From Amycolatopsis sp. A133 (GTDB taxonomy: Bacteria; Actinomycetota; Actinomycetes; Mycobacteriales; Pseudonocardiaceae), in assembly GCF_031082405.1 (NCBI RefSeq), contig NZ_JAVHJU010000051.1, forward strand, positions 62,001 to 126,000: a stretch of DNA of 64,000 nt, read 5' to 3'. The position numbers and the translations under genes were made by a program. Positions 17,263 to 25,433 of the stretch are shown here, piece by piece. The notes beneath the pieces are model-generated. The model was not told the DNA's origin. It saw nothing but the letters and a program-made list of their open reading frames with translations, and made no database searches. Each line of letters opens with the position of its first letter. The first letter of the stretch is position 1.

Positions 17263-17829
17263 TCAGGGCGTCCAGCCCGGGTCCCGCCCGGCCGCACCCA
17301 GCGCCCGCTCCAGCGGCGACGCGTCCTCGGCGACGGCCACCGCCGGCCCGTAGACCCCCATCGCCCGCGCCTGGTCGCCCATCGCCACCGCGGACTCGTA
17401 CACCGCCGTCGCCGCTTCGGGCGCGTAGGTGCACGACTGGCCGCTCGCGCGGGCCAGGTCCCAGCCGTGCAGGACGAACTCACCCAGCACCATCGCGCCG
17501 ACCAGCGCCGACGGCATCGGGGCCGTCCCCAGGGCCGTCGTGCCCGTCCACGCCGACGGCGTCCCGAAGACCTCCACCAGCGTCTCCGTCTGCTTGTCGA
17601 GTGCCGCGGGCCAGTCGTCCGCCACCAGCGCCGCCGCCGCCTCGCCGCCGGGCGCGGGCGGGTCCTCGCGCCGTCCCGCGGCGATGAGCCACGGGCCCCA
17701 GTACAGAAGGTGGTTCAGCAGCCCGCGGACGTCGTAGCCGGCGCACGGCGTCGGGGCGGTCAGGTCGGGGACCGCGTGGGCGATCCGGCGGAATTCGGCC
17801 GCGGCGGGGCGCAGCAACTCGGCAGTCAT
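17263..17829 (-). CDS. TIGR03086-type DinB-fold / mycothiol-dependent maleylpyruvate isomerase-like protein
   Basis: This 188-residue four-helix-bundle protein has 'APTPCAGYDVRGLLNHLLYW' holding the first metal-ligand His, and 'LGEFVLHGWDLARA' holding the second His motif. It belongs to the family of putative mycothiol-linked metal proteins (TIGR03086 / MDMPI N-domain). These are abundant in mycothiol-producing actinobacteria and are thought to act in thiol transfer or detoxification; the substrate is unknown. It is divergent from an AraC regulator, with 64 bases between the starts, so that regulator may control it. Confidence 0.85.
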   Translation of the reverse strand: MTAELLRPAAAEFRRIAHAVPDLTAPTPCAGYDVRGLLNHLLYWGPWLIAAGRREDPPAPGGEAAAALVADDWPAALDKQTETLVEVFGTPSAWTGTTALGTAPMPSALVGAMVLGEFVLHGWDLARASGQSCTYAPEAATAVYESAVAMGDQARAMGVYGPAVAVAEDASPLERALGAAGRDPGWTP

Positions 17830-17893
17830 GCCGGAGATCCAAACCGCTCGCCGCGGGGCCGTCTTGAAGGAACGCGACAGCTAACGTGGGCCC

Positions 17894-18724
17894 GTGACGC
17901 ACCGGATCCCGCGCGGCATCGTGGCCGAGGCCACCGCGCGCACGATGTTCACGCTGACCCGGCACCCGCCCGCACCGGAACTCGCCGAATTCGTCGAATA
18001 CCACTGGGTGCTGCGCTGGGACCTGCGCGGCAAACCGCCGTACGAGCAGCGGGTGCTGCCGAACCTCGCGGTCCACGTGACGTTCTTCCCGGGCGCTTCC
18101 GGGGTCCACGGGCCGGCCCGCGCCGTCTTTTCGCATCGGCTCCAGGGCCGCGTCCAAGGCTTGGGCGTGCGATTCCGGCCGGGCACCTTCCGCGCGTTCC
18201 TCGGCGGACCCGTACGTGACATCGCCGACCGGGCCGTCCCGCTCGTGGACGTTTTCGGCCCGGCGGCGGTCGCGGCCGCGGAATCGGTGCGCTCGGCGGA
18301 CGAGGACGCGCAAATGGTCCGTGCGGTCGACAACTTGCTGATCGCAAATCCCGAGCCGCTCTCGCCGGCCGCGCGGGAGGCGGCGGAGGCCGTGGAATCA
18401 ATCGCGCGGGATCCGGGAATTACGCGGGTCGCGCAACTGTGTGCGGATACTGGACTAACCACCAGGTCTGTCCAGCGGATGTTCGCCGAACACGTCGGCT
18501 GCCCGCCCAAGTGGGCGATCCGGATTTACCGGCTCAATGACGCAGCGCAGCGGCTCGTCACGGAAGGAGATCCCGATTACGCCGGTCTGGCGCTTCGACT
18601 GGGCTATAGCGACCAGTCGCACTTCATCCGCGATTTCCGGACGGTGACCGGCCAGTCGCCTGCCGAGTACCTCCGAACAGCCCGCGCGGCGGCCGAACGG
18701 GAACCGGACAGCGATCGGACATGA
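17894..18724 (+). CDS. AraC family transcriptional regulator
   Basis: This 276-residue protein has an N-terminal sensor part of the DUF6597 type ('ELAEFVEYHWVLRWDLRGK', 'GLGVRFRPGTFRAFLGGPV'). The C-terminal AraC domain has two helix-turn-helix units, 'RVAQLCADTGLTTRSVQRMF' and 'YAGLALRLGYSDQSHFIRDF', with the signature 'GYSDQSHFIRDF'. The start is GTG at 17894. It is divergently arranged with the TIGR03086 gene. The ligand is unknown. Confidence 0.92.
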   Translation: MTHRIPRGIVAEATARTMFTLTRHPPAPELAEFVEYHWVLRWDLRGKPPYEQRVLPNLAVHVTFFPGASGVHGPARAVFSHRLQGRVQGLGVRFRPGTFRAFLGGPVRDIADRAVPLVDVFGPAAVAAAESVRSADEDAQMVRAVDNLLIANPEPLSPAAREAAEAVESIARDPGITRVAQLCADTGLTTRSVQRMFAEHVGCPPKWAIRIYRLNDAAQRLVTEGDPDYAGLALRLGYSDQSHFIRDFRTVTGQSPAEYLRTARAAAEREPDSDRT

Positions 18725-18729
18725 AGAAA

Positions 18730-18757
18730 GCCGCCGGGCGCGAATTCGCCCGGCGGC
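18730..18757. terminator. Bidirectional terminator between araC-like gene and lsr2
   Basis: GCCGCCGGGCG and its exact complement form an 11-base stem around a 6-base loop. It lies 6 bases after the plus-strand stop codon and is followed on the minus strand by a T-rich stretch (TTTCTTC), so it can end the AraC-type gene and also the lsr2 transcript. Confidence 0.75.
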
Positions 18758-18861
18758 CACCTGGTAAACCCCTGCGTCGACCGATTTGCCACCCCGCCCG
18801 TACGGGCCACCGCTGGTCAGCGCCCGGCCGCCGGCCCGCACGCGGGTAGGGTGAACAATCT

Positions 18862-19212
18862 TCAGTTCTTCTTGTGGTAAGCCTCGACGACCTCGGAGGG
18901 GATGCGGCCGCGGTCGGAAACCGCGTAACCGTTCTTGCGCGCCCACGACCGGATGGCCTGGTTCTGCTCGCGGTCGACAGCGGCCGGACGAGCCGAACCC
19001 TTACCCGCGACCGGGCGAACCGAAGCGCGCTTGCGACCGCCCGCACGGCGCGCGTGCTCGACATACTGAGCGAGCGCGTCCCGCAGCTCCTCGGCGTTTT
19101 CCGAGGAGAGATCGATCTGGTAGCTGACTCCGTCCAAACCGAACTCGACGGTCTCTTCCGCCTCACTGCCGTCGAGGTCGTCGACCAGCGAGACGAGCAC
19201 CTTCTGTGCCAT
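18862..19212 (-). CDS. lsr2: Lsr2 nucleoid-associated protein
   Basis: This 116-residue H-NS-like xenogeneic silencer starts with the oligomerisation domain 'MAQKVLVSLVDDLDGSEA'. The C-terminal DNA-binding domain contains 'IRSWARKNGYAVSDRGRIP', including the RGR AT-hook-like triad that contacts the minor groove of AT-rich DNA. AGGAGG lies 6 bases before the ATG at 19212; the in-frame ATG 27 bases upstream is less good. The linker is Arg/Lys-rich. It sits just after lysS on the same strand, as in mycobacteria. Confidence 0.97.
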   Translation of the reverse strand: MAQKVLVSLVDDLDGSEAEETVEFGLDGVSYQIDLSSENAEELRDALAQYVEHARRAGGRKRASVRPVAGKGSARPAAVDREQNQAIRSWARKNGYAVSDRGRIPSEVVEAYHKKN

Positions 19213-19329
19213 CCGATTCCTCCTGCGGGGCTTACTCAATGATCTGGTACGGGGCGAGCCCCGGGACAGAAGACTTTGTCTAGAACATTAGTACCCGCTT
19301 CTGGAGTGCAGCGCAAATCTCATATGCAT

Positions 19330-19359
19330 AACCGGCCGCTATCCTCACACGGCCGGGTT
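19330..19359 (-). terminator. Possible terminator at the lysS stop codon
   Basis: AACCGGCCG pairs with CGGCCGGGTT, with one bulged base, around an 11-base loop. The right arm overlaps the lysS TAA. This could end or attenuate lysS transcription before lsr2; the imperfect stem makes it uncertain. Confidence 0.4.
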
Positions 19360-20875
19360 ATTCGGGTCGTACCAGCGGGAAGAGGATCGTCTCCCGGATA
19401 CCGAGCCCGGTCAGCGCCATGAGCAGCCGGTCGATACCCATTCCGACGCCGCCGCTCGGCGGCATTCCGTACTCCAGGGCACGCAGGAAATCCTCGTCCA
19501 GGCGCATGGCTTCGCTATCGCCCTGCGCGGCCAGCAGGGACTGTTCGGTGAGCCGTTCCCGTTCGACGACCGGATCGACCAGCTCGGAGTATCCGGTGGC
19601 GAGTTCGAATCCGCGCACGTAGAGGTCCCACTTCTCGGCCACGCCGGGCCGGGAGCGGTGCTGCCTCGTCAATGGCGAGGTCTCCAGCGGAAAATCACGG
19701 ACAAACGTCGGGGCGTGCAGGTGATCTCCGACGAGGTGTTCCCACAGTTCCTCGACGAGCTTCCCGTGGCCGAGCTTCGGATCCACTTCCAGGCCCCTGG
19801 CCTGCGCGAATCCGAGCAGTTTGGCGGCCGGCGTCTCCGGCGTGACCTCTTCGCCGAGGGAATCGGACAACGACTCGTACATTCCGAGCGTGGTCCATTC
19901 GCCGGACAGGTCGTACTCCGAACCGTCCGGCAACGTGACGACCAGCGTGTCCAGCACCTCCTGCGCGGCCTCCTGGATCAGCTGCCGCGTCATCACCGCG
20001 TTCGTGTCGTACGTGGCGTAGGCCTCGTAGTACTCGAGCATCGCGAACTCCGGCGAGTGCGAGGAGTCGCTGCCCTCGTTGCGGAAGTTGCGGTTGATCT
20101 CGAAGACCTTCTCGATGCCGCCGACGACGCAGCGCTTGAGGTAGAGCTCCGGCGCGATCCGCAGGAACAGCTCCATGTCGAACGCGTTGGAATGCGTGAC
20201 GAACGGGCGGGCCGCGGCGCCGCCGTGCAGCGTCTGCAGCATCGGCGTCTCGACCTCGGTGAACCCGCGGCGGTGGAACGATTCCCGCAGCGACCGGACC
20301 ACGCCGGCCCGCGTGCGCACGACGTCCCGCGCGCGGGGGCGCATGATCAGGTCGACGTAGCGCTGGCGGATCCGCGTTTCCTCGGCCAGCTCCTTGTGGG
20401 CGGTCGGGAGCGGGCGCAGCGCCTTCGACGTGATGCGCCAGGCGTCGGCCATCACCGAAAGCTCGCCGCGCTTGGATGTGATGACCTCGCCCTGCACGAA
20501 CACGTGGTCGCCGAGGTCGACATCGGACTTCCACGCCGCCAGCGCGTCCTCGCCGACCTTCGCCAGGCTGATCATCGCCTGCAGCTCGGTGCCGTCGCCT
20601 TCGCGGAGGCTTGCGAAGCACAGTTTGCCCGTATTGCGCAGGAACATCACCCGGCCGGTGACGCCGACCTGCTCGCCCGTGGCGGTGTCGGCGGGCAACC
20701 CGGAATGCGCCGCCCGCACTTCGGCGAGCGAGTGCGTGCGGGGTACCTCGACCGGGTAAGGATCGATACCCTCGGCGAGGATCCGGTCGCGCTTCTCCCG
20801 GCGCACCCGCATCTGCTCGGGCAGTTCGTCTTCGGCGGGCTCGCTGGTGGAAGCGGGGTTTTCGGTCATGGCCAT
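19358..20875 (-). CDS. lysS: Lysyl-tRNA synthetase, class II
   Basis: This 505-residue enzyme charges tRNA-Lys. It has an N-terminal OB-fold anticodon domain ('VGVTGRVMFLRNTGKLCF') and a class II core with motif 2 'EINRNFRNEGSDSSHSPEF' and motif 3 'GMGIDRLLMALTGLGIRE'. The length is standard. Two ATG codons lie two codons apart at the start; neither has a strong ribosome site. It is divergent from a methyltransferase gene 71 bases away. A C-terminal signature 'ETILFPLVRPE' confirms completeness. Confidence 0.97.
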   Translation of the reverse strand: MAMTENPASTSEPAEDELPEQMRVRREKRDRILAEGIDPYPVEVPRTHSLAEVRAAHSGLPADTATGEQVGVTGRVMFLRNTGKLCFASLREGDGTELQAMISLAKVGEDALAAWKSDVDLGDHVFVQGEVITSKRGELSVMADAWRITSKALRPLPTAHKELAEETRIRQRYVDLIMRPRARDVVRTRAGVVRSLRESFHRRGFTEVETPMLQTLHGGAAARPFVTHSNAFDMELFLRIAPELYLKRCVVGGIEKVFEINRNFRNEGSDSSHSPEFAMLEYYEAYATYDTNAVMTRQLIQEAAQEVLDTLVVTLPDGSEYDLSGEWTTLGMYESLSDSLGEEVTPETPAAKLLGFAQARGLEVDPKLGHGKLVEELWEHLVGDHLHAPTFVRDFPLETSPLTRQHRSRPGVAEKWDLYVRGFELATGYSELVDPVVERERLTEQSLLAAQGDSEAMRLDEDFLRALEYGMPPSGGVGMGIDRLLMALTGLGIRETILFPLVRPE

Positions 20876-20946
20876 AGGGTACGAACCCGGCTGTCCGCTA
20901 CGCCAACCGGATTACCTTTACCTTTCCCTCCATTAGCCTGGCCGAC

Positions 20947-21699
20947 GTGAGTGATCCCACACGAGCTCAGCGCGCTTCTTCCTTCGGCAGCCGCGCGGCC
21001 GCATACGCCGAGCACCGGCCCGATTACCCGCGGGAAGCGCTCGAGTGGGGGCTTTCCGGGGCGAGCGGAACACCGCGCCGGGTGCTCGATCTCGGCGCCG
21101 GAACCGGCAAACTCGCCCTCGGCCTCACCGCGCTCGGGCTCGACGTCACCGCGGTCGAACCCGACCCGGAAATGCGCGCGGAACTCGAGCGGGCCGTGCC
21201 GTCGGCGACGTCACTGGCGGGGCAGGCGGAACGGATCCCGGTGCCCGGCGGCGGTGTTGACGCGGTTTTCGCCGGCCAGGCCTTCCACTGGTTCGACGTA
21301 CCCGCGGCGATGACGGAGATCGGCCGCGTGCTGCGTCCCGGCGGCGTGTGCGTGCCGATGTGGAACTACGAGGACGAATCGGTGCCGTGGGTGGCCGAGT
21401 TCACCGCACTGGGCCGCGACGGCACCCGCCGCCCGGCGAGCGTCGAAGATCTGCGCGAGGTGACGCACCCGGCCTTCGAATCGTTCGAAAGCGACCGGTT
21501 TCACCACACGCAACGGCGGACGGCGGAGAGCCTGCTGGAAACGATCGCAACGTATTCGAAGGTGATCGTCGCGGCACCGGAGGAGTCGGCGGCCCTGCTG
21601 GGCAGGCTCCGGCAGTTCCTCGCGGAGAACCCGGCCACCGCGGACGGCGAGTTCGACCTGCCGCTGGTCACCACGGTATTGCGCGCGCGGCGGCGCTGA
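20947..21699 (+). CDS. Class I SAM-dependent methyltransferase
   Basis: This 250-residue Rossmann-fold methyltransferase has motif I 'VLDLGAGTGKLALGL', an acidic loop 'VTAVEPDPEMRAEL' and post-motif 'AVFAGQAFHWFDVPAAMTEI'. It belongs to the Methyltransf_11 type found in small-molecule and lipid modification; the acceptor is unknown. The start is GTG, with no evident ribosome site within 15 bases, so translation may be leaderless. It stands alone between lysS and a convergent SDR gene. Confidence 0.9.
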   Translation: MSDPTRAQRASSFGSRAAAYAEHRPDYPREALEWGLSGASGTPRRVLDLGAGTGKLALGLTALGLDVTAVEPDPEMRAELERAVPSATSLAGQAERIPVPGGGVDAVFAGQAFHWFDVPAAMTEIGRVLRPGGVCVPMWNYEDESVPWVAEFTALGRDGTRRPASVEDLREVTHPAFESFESDRFHHTQRRTAESLLETIATYSKVIVAAPEESAALLGRLRQFLAENPATADGEFDLPLVTTVLRARRR

Positions 21700-21782
21700 G
21701 GTTTCCGGGCCGGATCGGGAATCGCCGGGGCGAGCCTGATCTCGCCGACGTCACTCGTGAGAGCGGCCCGTACCGACCGAAC

Positions 21783-22634
21783 TCACCGCGGGAAGTACGG
21801 CCGCAGCGTCGCCGCGGTGATCCGATCGAGCAGCCGATCCGGCAGCACGCGCACCAACCGCGTCAACAACCCCGCATCCCGCCCGATCGCGTAGCGCGTT
21901 CGCGGCCGGCGCGCCGTCGCCGCGCCGGCCACGATGCGCCCCGCCTTCTCCGCCGGCATCCCCGCCCGCGTGAACCGCAGCGAATGCGCGACCACGGCCT
22001 CGACGAGCCCGCCGTACCGCCGCTGGTGCTCCGCACTCATCTCCGAAGCGAGACCGGTCGCCGTGGCCGCACCCCGCGCGCCCATCTCGGTCCGCACCGC
22101 GCCCGGCTCGACCACGACCACCGCCACCCCGTGCGGGGCGAGTTCCCGGCGAAGCGCGTCACTGACCGCCTCGAGCGCGAACTTCGTCCCCGCATACGGC
22201 CCGTAGGTCGCCAGCGCGACCTTCCCGCCGACCGAGCTGATGTTCACGATCCGCCCACCGCTGGAGTGCAGGAACGGCAGCAGCGCCTGCGTCACGGCGA
22301 CCTGCCCGAACAGGTTCACGTCGAACAGCCGCCGCCATTCGTCGAGCGGCAAGGTCTCGACCGGGGCGTTCACCGAGATGCCCGCGTTGTTGATCAGTGC
22401 GCGCAAGGGAAGCCCCGAAGCAGACACCCGCGAAGCAAGGGAAGCAACGTCCGAAGGCCGCGTGATGTCCAGGATCACCGGCGAAATGCCCTCCGCCCGG
22501 ATAGCGGAAGCGTCGGCTTCGCGGCGGACGCCCGCCAAGACCTGGTAGCCCCGAGCGGCGAGCGCGCGGGCGGTCGCCAAACCCAGCCCGGTCGAAGCAC
22601 CGGTGACGACCATGAGTTCATGTGACGTTGTCAT
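21783..22634 (-). CDS. Short-chain dehydrogenase/reductase (SDR)
   Basis: This 283-residue oxidoreductase has 'VVTGASTGLGLATARAL' as the cofactor glycine motif, 'LINNAGISVNAP' (NNAG), catalytic Ser in 'IVNISSVGGK' and 'YGPYAGTKFALE' (YxxxK), so the active site is complete. The family uses NAD(P)H to oxidise or reduce alcohols and ketones; the substrate is unknown. The ATG at 22634 is chosen because it begins directly before the nucleotide-binding strand. One of two palindromic operator-like sites overlaps this start, and the divergent TetR gene begins 38 bases away, so local repression is likely. Confidence 0.92.
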   Translation of the reverse strand: MTTSHELMVVTGASTGLGLATARALAARGYQVLAGVRREADASAIRAEGISPVILDITRPSDVASLASRVSASGLPLRALINNAGISVNAPVETLPLDEWRRLFDVNLFGQVAVTQALLPFLHSSGGRIVNISSVGGKVALATYGPYAGTKFALEAVSDALRRELAPHGVAVVVVEPGAVRTEMGARGAATATGLASEMSAEHQRRYGGLVEAVVAHSLRFTRAGMPAEKAGRIVAGAATARRPRTRYAIGRDAGLLTRLVRVLPDRLLDRITAATLRPYFPR

Positions 22635-22669
22635 ACGAACCACTGTCCAGAACTCGTGTGACAATGTCA
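22621..22669. promoter_or_regulatory. Twin TetR-type operator sites between the SDR and tetR genes
   Basis: TGTGACGTTGTCA at 22621-22633 and TGTGACAATGTCA at 22657-22669 are near-identical copies, each an imperfect palindrome around TGAC-N2/3-GTCA. One overlaps the SDR start codon and the other lies just before the TetR start at 22673. Their centres are 36 bases apart. Confidence 0.7.
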
Positions 22670-22672
22670 ACC

Positions 22673-23239
22673 ATGGTGACCCGAGCGGAAAGCGCGTCCG
22701 CGACCCGGCAGGCCCTCGTGCGCGCCGCGGCCGAGTTGCTCGACGAGGGCGGACCCGACGCCGTGACGCTCCGCGCGGTGGGCGCCCGGGCCGGCGTCTC
22801 ACGCGGCGCGCCGTACGGGCACTTCGAAGACAAGGCGCACCTGCTGACCCAGCTCGCCGTCGACGCCTGGAACTCACTGGCCGACGAGGTCGCACAACTG
22901 CGCGCCGAACCGGCCGCCACCCCGGCCGAGACGCTCGAACGAGCGCTCCTGGCTCTCATCGGGCTCGGCCGGCGGCAACCGCACCGCTACGCGCTGATGT
23001 TCAGCACCCCGGCCGACGCCCCGGACGCCGCCGCAGCCGCGAGCCGCGTCGAGAACCAGTACCTCGACGCCGTCGCCGATCTGGTCGGGCAGGACAACGC
23101 CCGCCGCTACGGCGCCCTGCTCATGTCGAGCGCGCACGGCATCGCCGGGCTCGCACTCACCGGCCACCTGGCCAAGGAGAAGTGGGACGTCGACGGCGAA
23201 CAGCTCGTGCACATGCTCGTCGGCGCGATCACGAACTAG
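22673..23239 (+). CDS. TetR/AcrR family transcriptional repressor
   Basis: This 188-residue protein's N-terminal helix-turn-helix is 'VTLRAVGARAGVSRGAPYGHF', in the usual TetR position after 'RQALVRAAAELLDEGG'. The C-terminal ligand domain resembles the TetR_C_33/WHG type ('LIGLGRRQPHRYALMFSTP'). I start it at the ATG at 22673; an ATG at 22664 would lie inside the operator. It likely represses both itself and the divergent SDR gene through the twin sites. Its end overlaps the convergent coaX end by four bases. Confidence 0.9.
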   Translation: MVTRAESASATRQALVRAAAELLDEGGPDAVTLRAVGARAGVSRGAPYGHFEDKAHLLTQLAVDAWNSLADEVAQLRAEPAATPAETLERALLALIGLGRRQPHRYALMFSTPADAPDAAAAASRVENQYLDAVADLVGQDNARRYGALLMSSAHGIAGLALTGHLAKEKWDVDGEQLVHMLVGAITN

Positions 23240-24015
23240 GGCCGGATGTTGCGCTCGTACACCAGCCGCAGGCCGAGGAGGGTCAGCTCCGGCACGTGGT
23301 CGGTGATCGTCTCCGACTCGCCCAGCACCAGCGGGGCCAATCCACCCGTCGCCAGCACCGCCACCGGTTCGGTGCCGCTCGGGGAAAGCTCGCGGACGAT
23401 CCGGCGCACCAGCCCGTCCACCTGGCCCGCGAAGCCGTACAGGATCCCGGACTGCAGGCACTCCACCGTGTTCTTGCCGATCACCGACCGCGGCGGCGCC
23501 AGTTCCACCTTCCGCAGCGCCGCCGCGCGCAACGCCAGCGCGTCCACCGAAATTTCGATGCCCGGGGCGAACGCGCCGCCCAGGAACTCACCACGGGCCG
23601 AGATCGCGTCCACGTTCGTCGACGTGCCGAAGTCGACCACCACGCACGCCGTACCGCGGTGGAGGTGGTGCGCGGCCAGGGTGTTCGCCAGCCGGTCCGC
23701 GCCCACCTCCTTCGGGTTGTCCACCAGCAGGGCCACGCCGGTGCGCACGCCCGGCTCGACCACGATCTTCGGCACCCCGGCGTAGTACCGGCCGAGCATC
23801 ACCCGCAGCTCGCGCAGCACCGCCGGCACCGTCGACAACGCGCTGATCCCGGTCACCGCGTCCGCGTGCGGGCCGAGCAGCCCGCGGACCGTCAACGCCA
23901 GCTCGTCGGCCGTGATGCGCGCGTCCGTCCGCATCCGCCAGTCGCCGACCAGCGCGTCCCCGGACCACAGCCCCAGGACGATGTTCGTGTTGCCGACGTC
24001 GACGGTGAGCAGCAA
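23236..24015 (-). CDS. coaX: Type III pantothenate kinase
   Basis: This 259-residue kinase phosphorylates pantothenate, the first step of CoA synthesis. The ASKHA-fold motifs are clear: 'MLLTVDVGNTNIVLGLW' (phosphate loop), 'VGADRLANTLAAHHLH' and 'CVVVDFGTSTNVDAI'. The start is TTG at 24015, six bases after the panD stop, within a co-directional run DUF2520-panC-panD-coaX. Placing the kinase after the pantothenate-forming genes makes this a compact route from beta-alanine and pantoate to phosphopantothenate. Some actinobacterial CoaX proteins are inactive beside CoaA, so activity is not proven. Confidence 0.95.
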   Translation of the reverse strand: MLLTVDVGNTNIVLGLWSGDALVGDWRMRTDARITADELALTVRGLLGPHADAVTGISALSTVPAVLRELRVMLGRYYAGVPKIVVEPGVRTGVALLVDNPKEVGADRLANTLAAHHLHRGTACVVVDFGTSTNVDAISARGEFLGGAFAPGIEISVDALALRAAALRKVELAPPRSVIGKNTVECLQSGILYGFAGQVDGLVRRIVRELSPSGTEPVAVLATGGLAPLVLGESETITDHVPELTLLGLRLVYERNIRP

Positions 24016-24020
24016 GCGGG

Positions 24021-24518
24021 TCAGCTTTCCGCGTGCAGGAGCGCGTCGAGGCGGCGGGCGTCCGCCGTCTCGGCGACCGGGAAGATCGCCGTCTCGTCGT
24101 CCGGCGGCAGGGTCACCGTGCCGGACAGCAGCCCCGACCCCTCCGGTGCGTGCCCCGGGTCGGTGTGCCGGTGGACGATCCGGTTGTCGGCGTCGACGAA
24201 CACCACGCGTGGTTCGTACGTCGCCGCTTCGGCGTTGTCCATCTGGCCGTACGAGATGAGGATGACCAGGTCACCCGGGTGCACCAGGTGCGCCGCGGCG
24301 CCGTTGATGCCGAGCACCCCGCTGCCGCGCTCGCCCTTGATGACGTAGGTCTCCAGCCGCGCCCCGTTGGTGACGTCCACAATGGACACCTGTTCCCCCG
24401 GCAGCAGGTCCGCGGCCTCCATCAGGTCCTCGTCGACCGTCACCGAACCGACGTAGTGCAGGTCGGCCTGGGTGACGGTGACCCGGTGGATCTTCGACTT
24501 GAGCATCGTGCGGTACAT
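24021..24518 (-). CDS. panD: Aspartate 1-decarboxylase with C-terminal extension
   Basis: This 165-residue enzyme makes beta-alanine for pantothenate. Self-cleavage at the Gly-Ser of 'LHYVGSVTVDEDL' creates the pyruvoyl cofactor; 'GERGSGVLGINGAAAHLV' and 'DLVILISYGQMDNAEA' are conserved. The N-terminus 'MYRTMLKSKIHRV' matches actinobacterial PanD. The core ends near residue 125. About 40 extra residues ('TDPGHAPEGSGLLSGTV' and onward) follow, longer than the short tail of M. tuberculosis PanD, which is a ClpC1 degradation and pyrazinoic-acid site. It is co-transcribed with panC, which ends 9 bases upstream. Confidence 0.96.
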   Translation of the reverse strand: MYRTMLKSKIHRVTVTQADLHYVGSVTVDEDLMEAADLLPGEQVSIVDVTNGARLETYVIKGERGSGVLGINGAAAHLVHPGDLVILISYGQMDNAEAATYEPRVVFVDADNRIVHRHTDPGHAPEGSGLLSGTVTLPPDDETAIFPVAETADARRLDALLHAES

Positions 24519-24527
24519 CGTGGACTC

Positions 24528-25433
24528 CTATTCCCCTGCGTCCAACCGCTCCGGGTGTTCGACGGCGGCGCCGAGCAACACCGGAACGTTGTCGATCAGC
24601 CGGGTACTCCCCACCCGAGCTGCGATCAACAGCCGTGCTTCACCATCGACGGGCGCGGGCCCGAGGTCGGTTCCCCTCAACTCCAGGTAATCCACCTCGA
24701 CCGCGGGCCGCGCGGCGAGGGTCTTCCACGCGGTCTCCAGGACCGCGTCCGCACCGTCCCGGCCGACGAACGCCCCCGCGGTGAGGGCGGCCGACAGGAC
24801 GATGGCGTCTTCGCGCTGTTCGGGCGTCAGGTAGACGTTGCGCGACGACAACGCGAGCCCGTCACGCTCCCGTACGGTCGGCACGCCGATGACGCGCGTG
24901 TCGATGTTCAGGTCGCGCACCATCCGCTTGATCAGCACCAGCTGCTGGTAGTCCTTTTCGCCGAAGAAGGCGTAGTCCGGACGGAGCAGGTTGAACAGCT
25001 TCGCCACGACGGTGAGCACGCCGGCGAAGTGGCCGGGCCGGGCGGCGCCCTCCAGCTCGTCGCCGAGCGGGCCCGGGTGCACGGTCACCACGGCACCCTC
25101 GGCGTAGAGGGCGTCCGCGGCGGGCGTGAACGCGATTTCGACGCCGTCCTCGCGCAGGATGCCGAGATCGGTCTCCAGCGGGCGCGGGTACGCCTCGAAG
25201 TCCTCGCCCGCACCGAACTGCAGCGGGTTCACGAAGATCGAGGTGGCCACGACGGTGTTCGGCAGCCGCTTCGCGCGGCGGATCAGCTCGCGGTGCCCGG
25301 CGTGCAGGGCGCCCATGGTCGGCACGAGCGCCAGCTTGCGGCCGACGCCGTGCAACGCCCGGCTGACCTGGCTCGCGTGCTCGGGCGAGGCGAACGCGTT
25401 CAGGGTGCCGCGGCTGAATTTCGGTGTGGTCAC
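24528..25433 (-). CDS. panC: Pantothenate synthetase
   Basis: This 301-residue ligase joins pantoate and beta-alanine using ATP. It has 'VPTMGALHAGHRELIRRAK' (the HxGH motif that binds ATP), 'FFGEKDYQQLVLIKRMV' and 'LALSSRNVYLTPEQRE' (KMSKS-like loop). The GTG start overlaps the stop of the DUF2520 gene as GTGA, showing translational coupling. It is followed by panD and coaX in the same direction. Confidence 0.97.
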   Translation of the reverse strand: MTTPKFSRGTLNAFASPEHASQVSRALHGVGRKLALVPTMGALHAGHRELIRRAKRLPNTVVATSIFVNPLQFGAGEDFEAYPRPLETDLGILREDGVEIAFTPAADALYAEGAVVTVHPGPLGDELEGAARPGHFAGVLTVVAKLFNLLRPDYAFFGEKDYQQLVLIKRMVRDLNIDTRVIGVPTVRERDGLALSSRNVYLTPEQREDAIVLSAALTAGAFVGRDGADAVLETAWKTLAARPAVEVDYLELRGTDLGPAPVDGEARLLIAARVGSTRLIDNVPVLLGAAVEHPERLDAGE

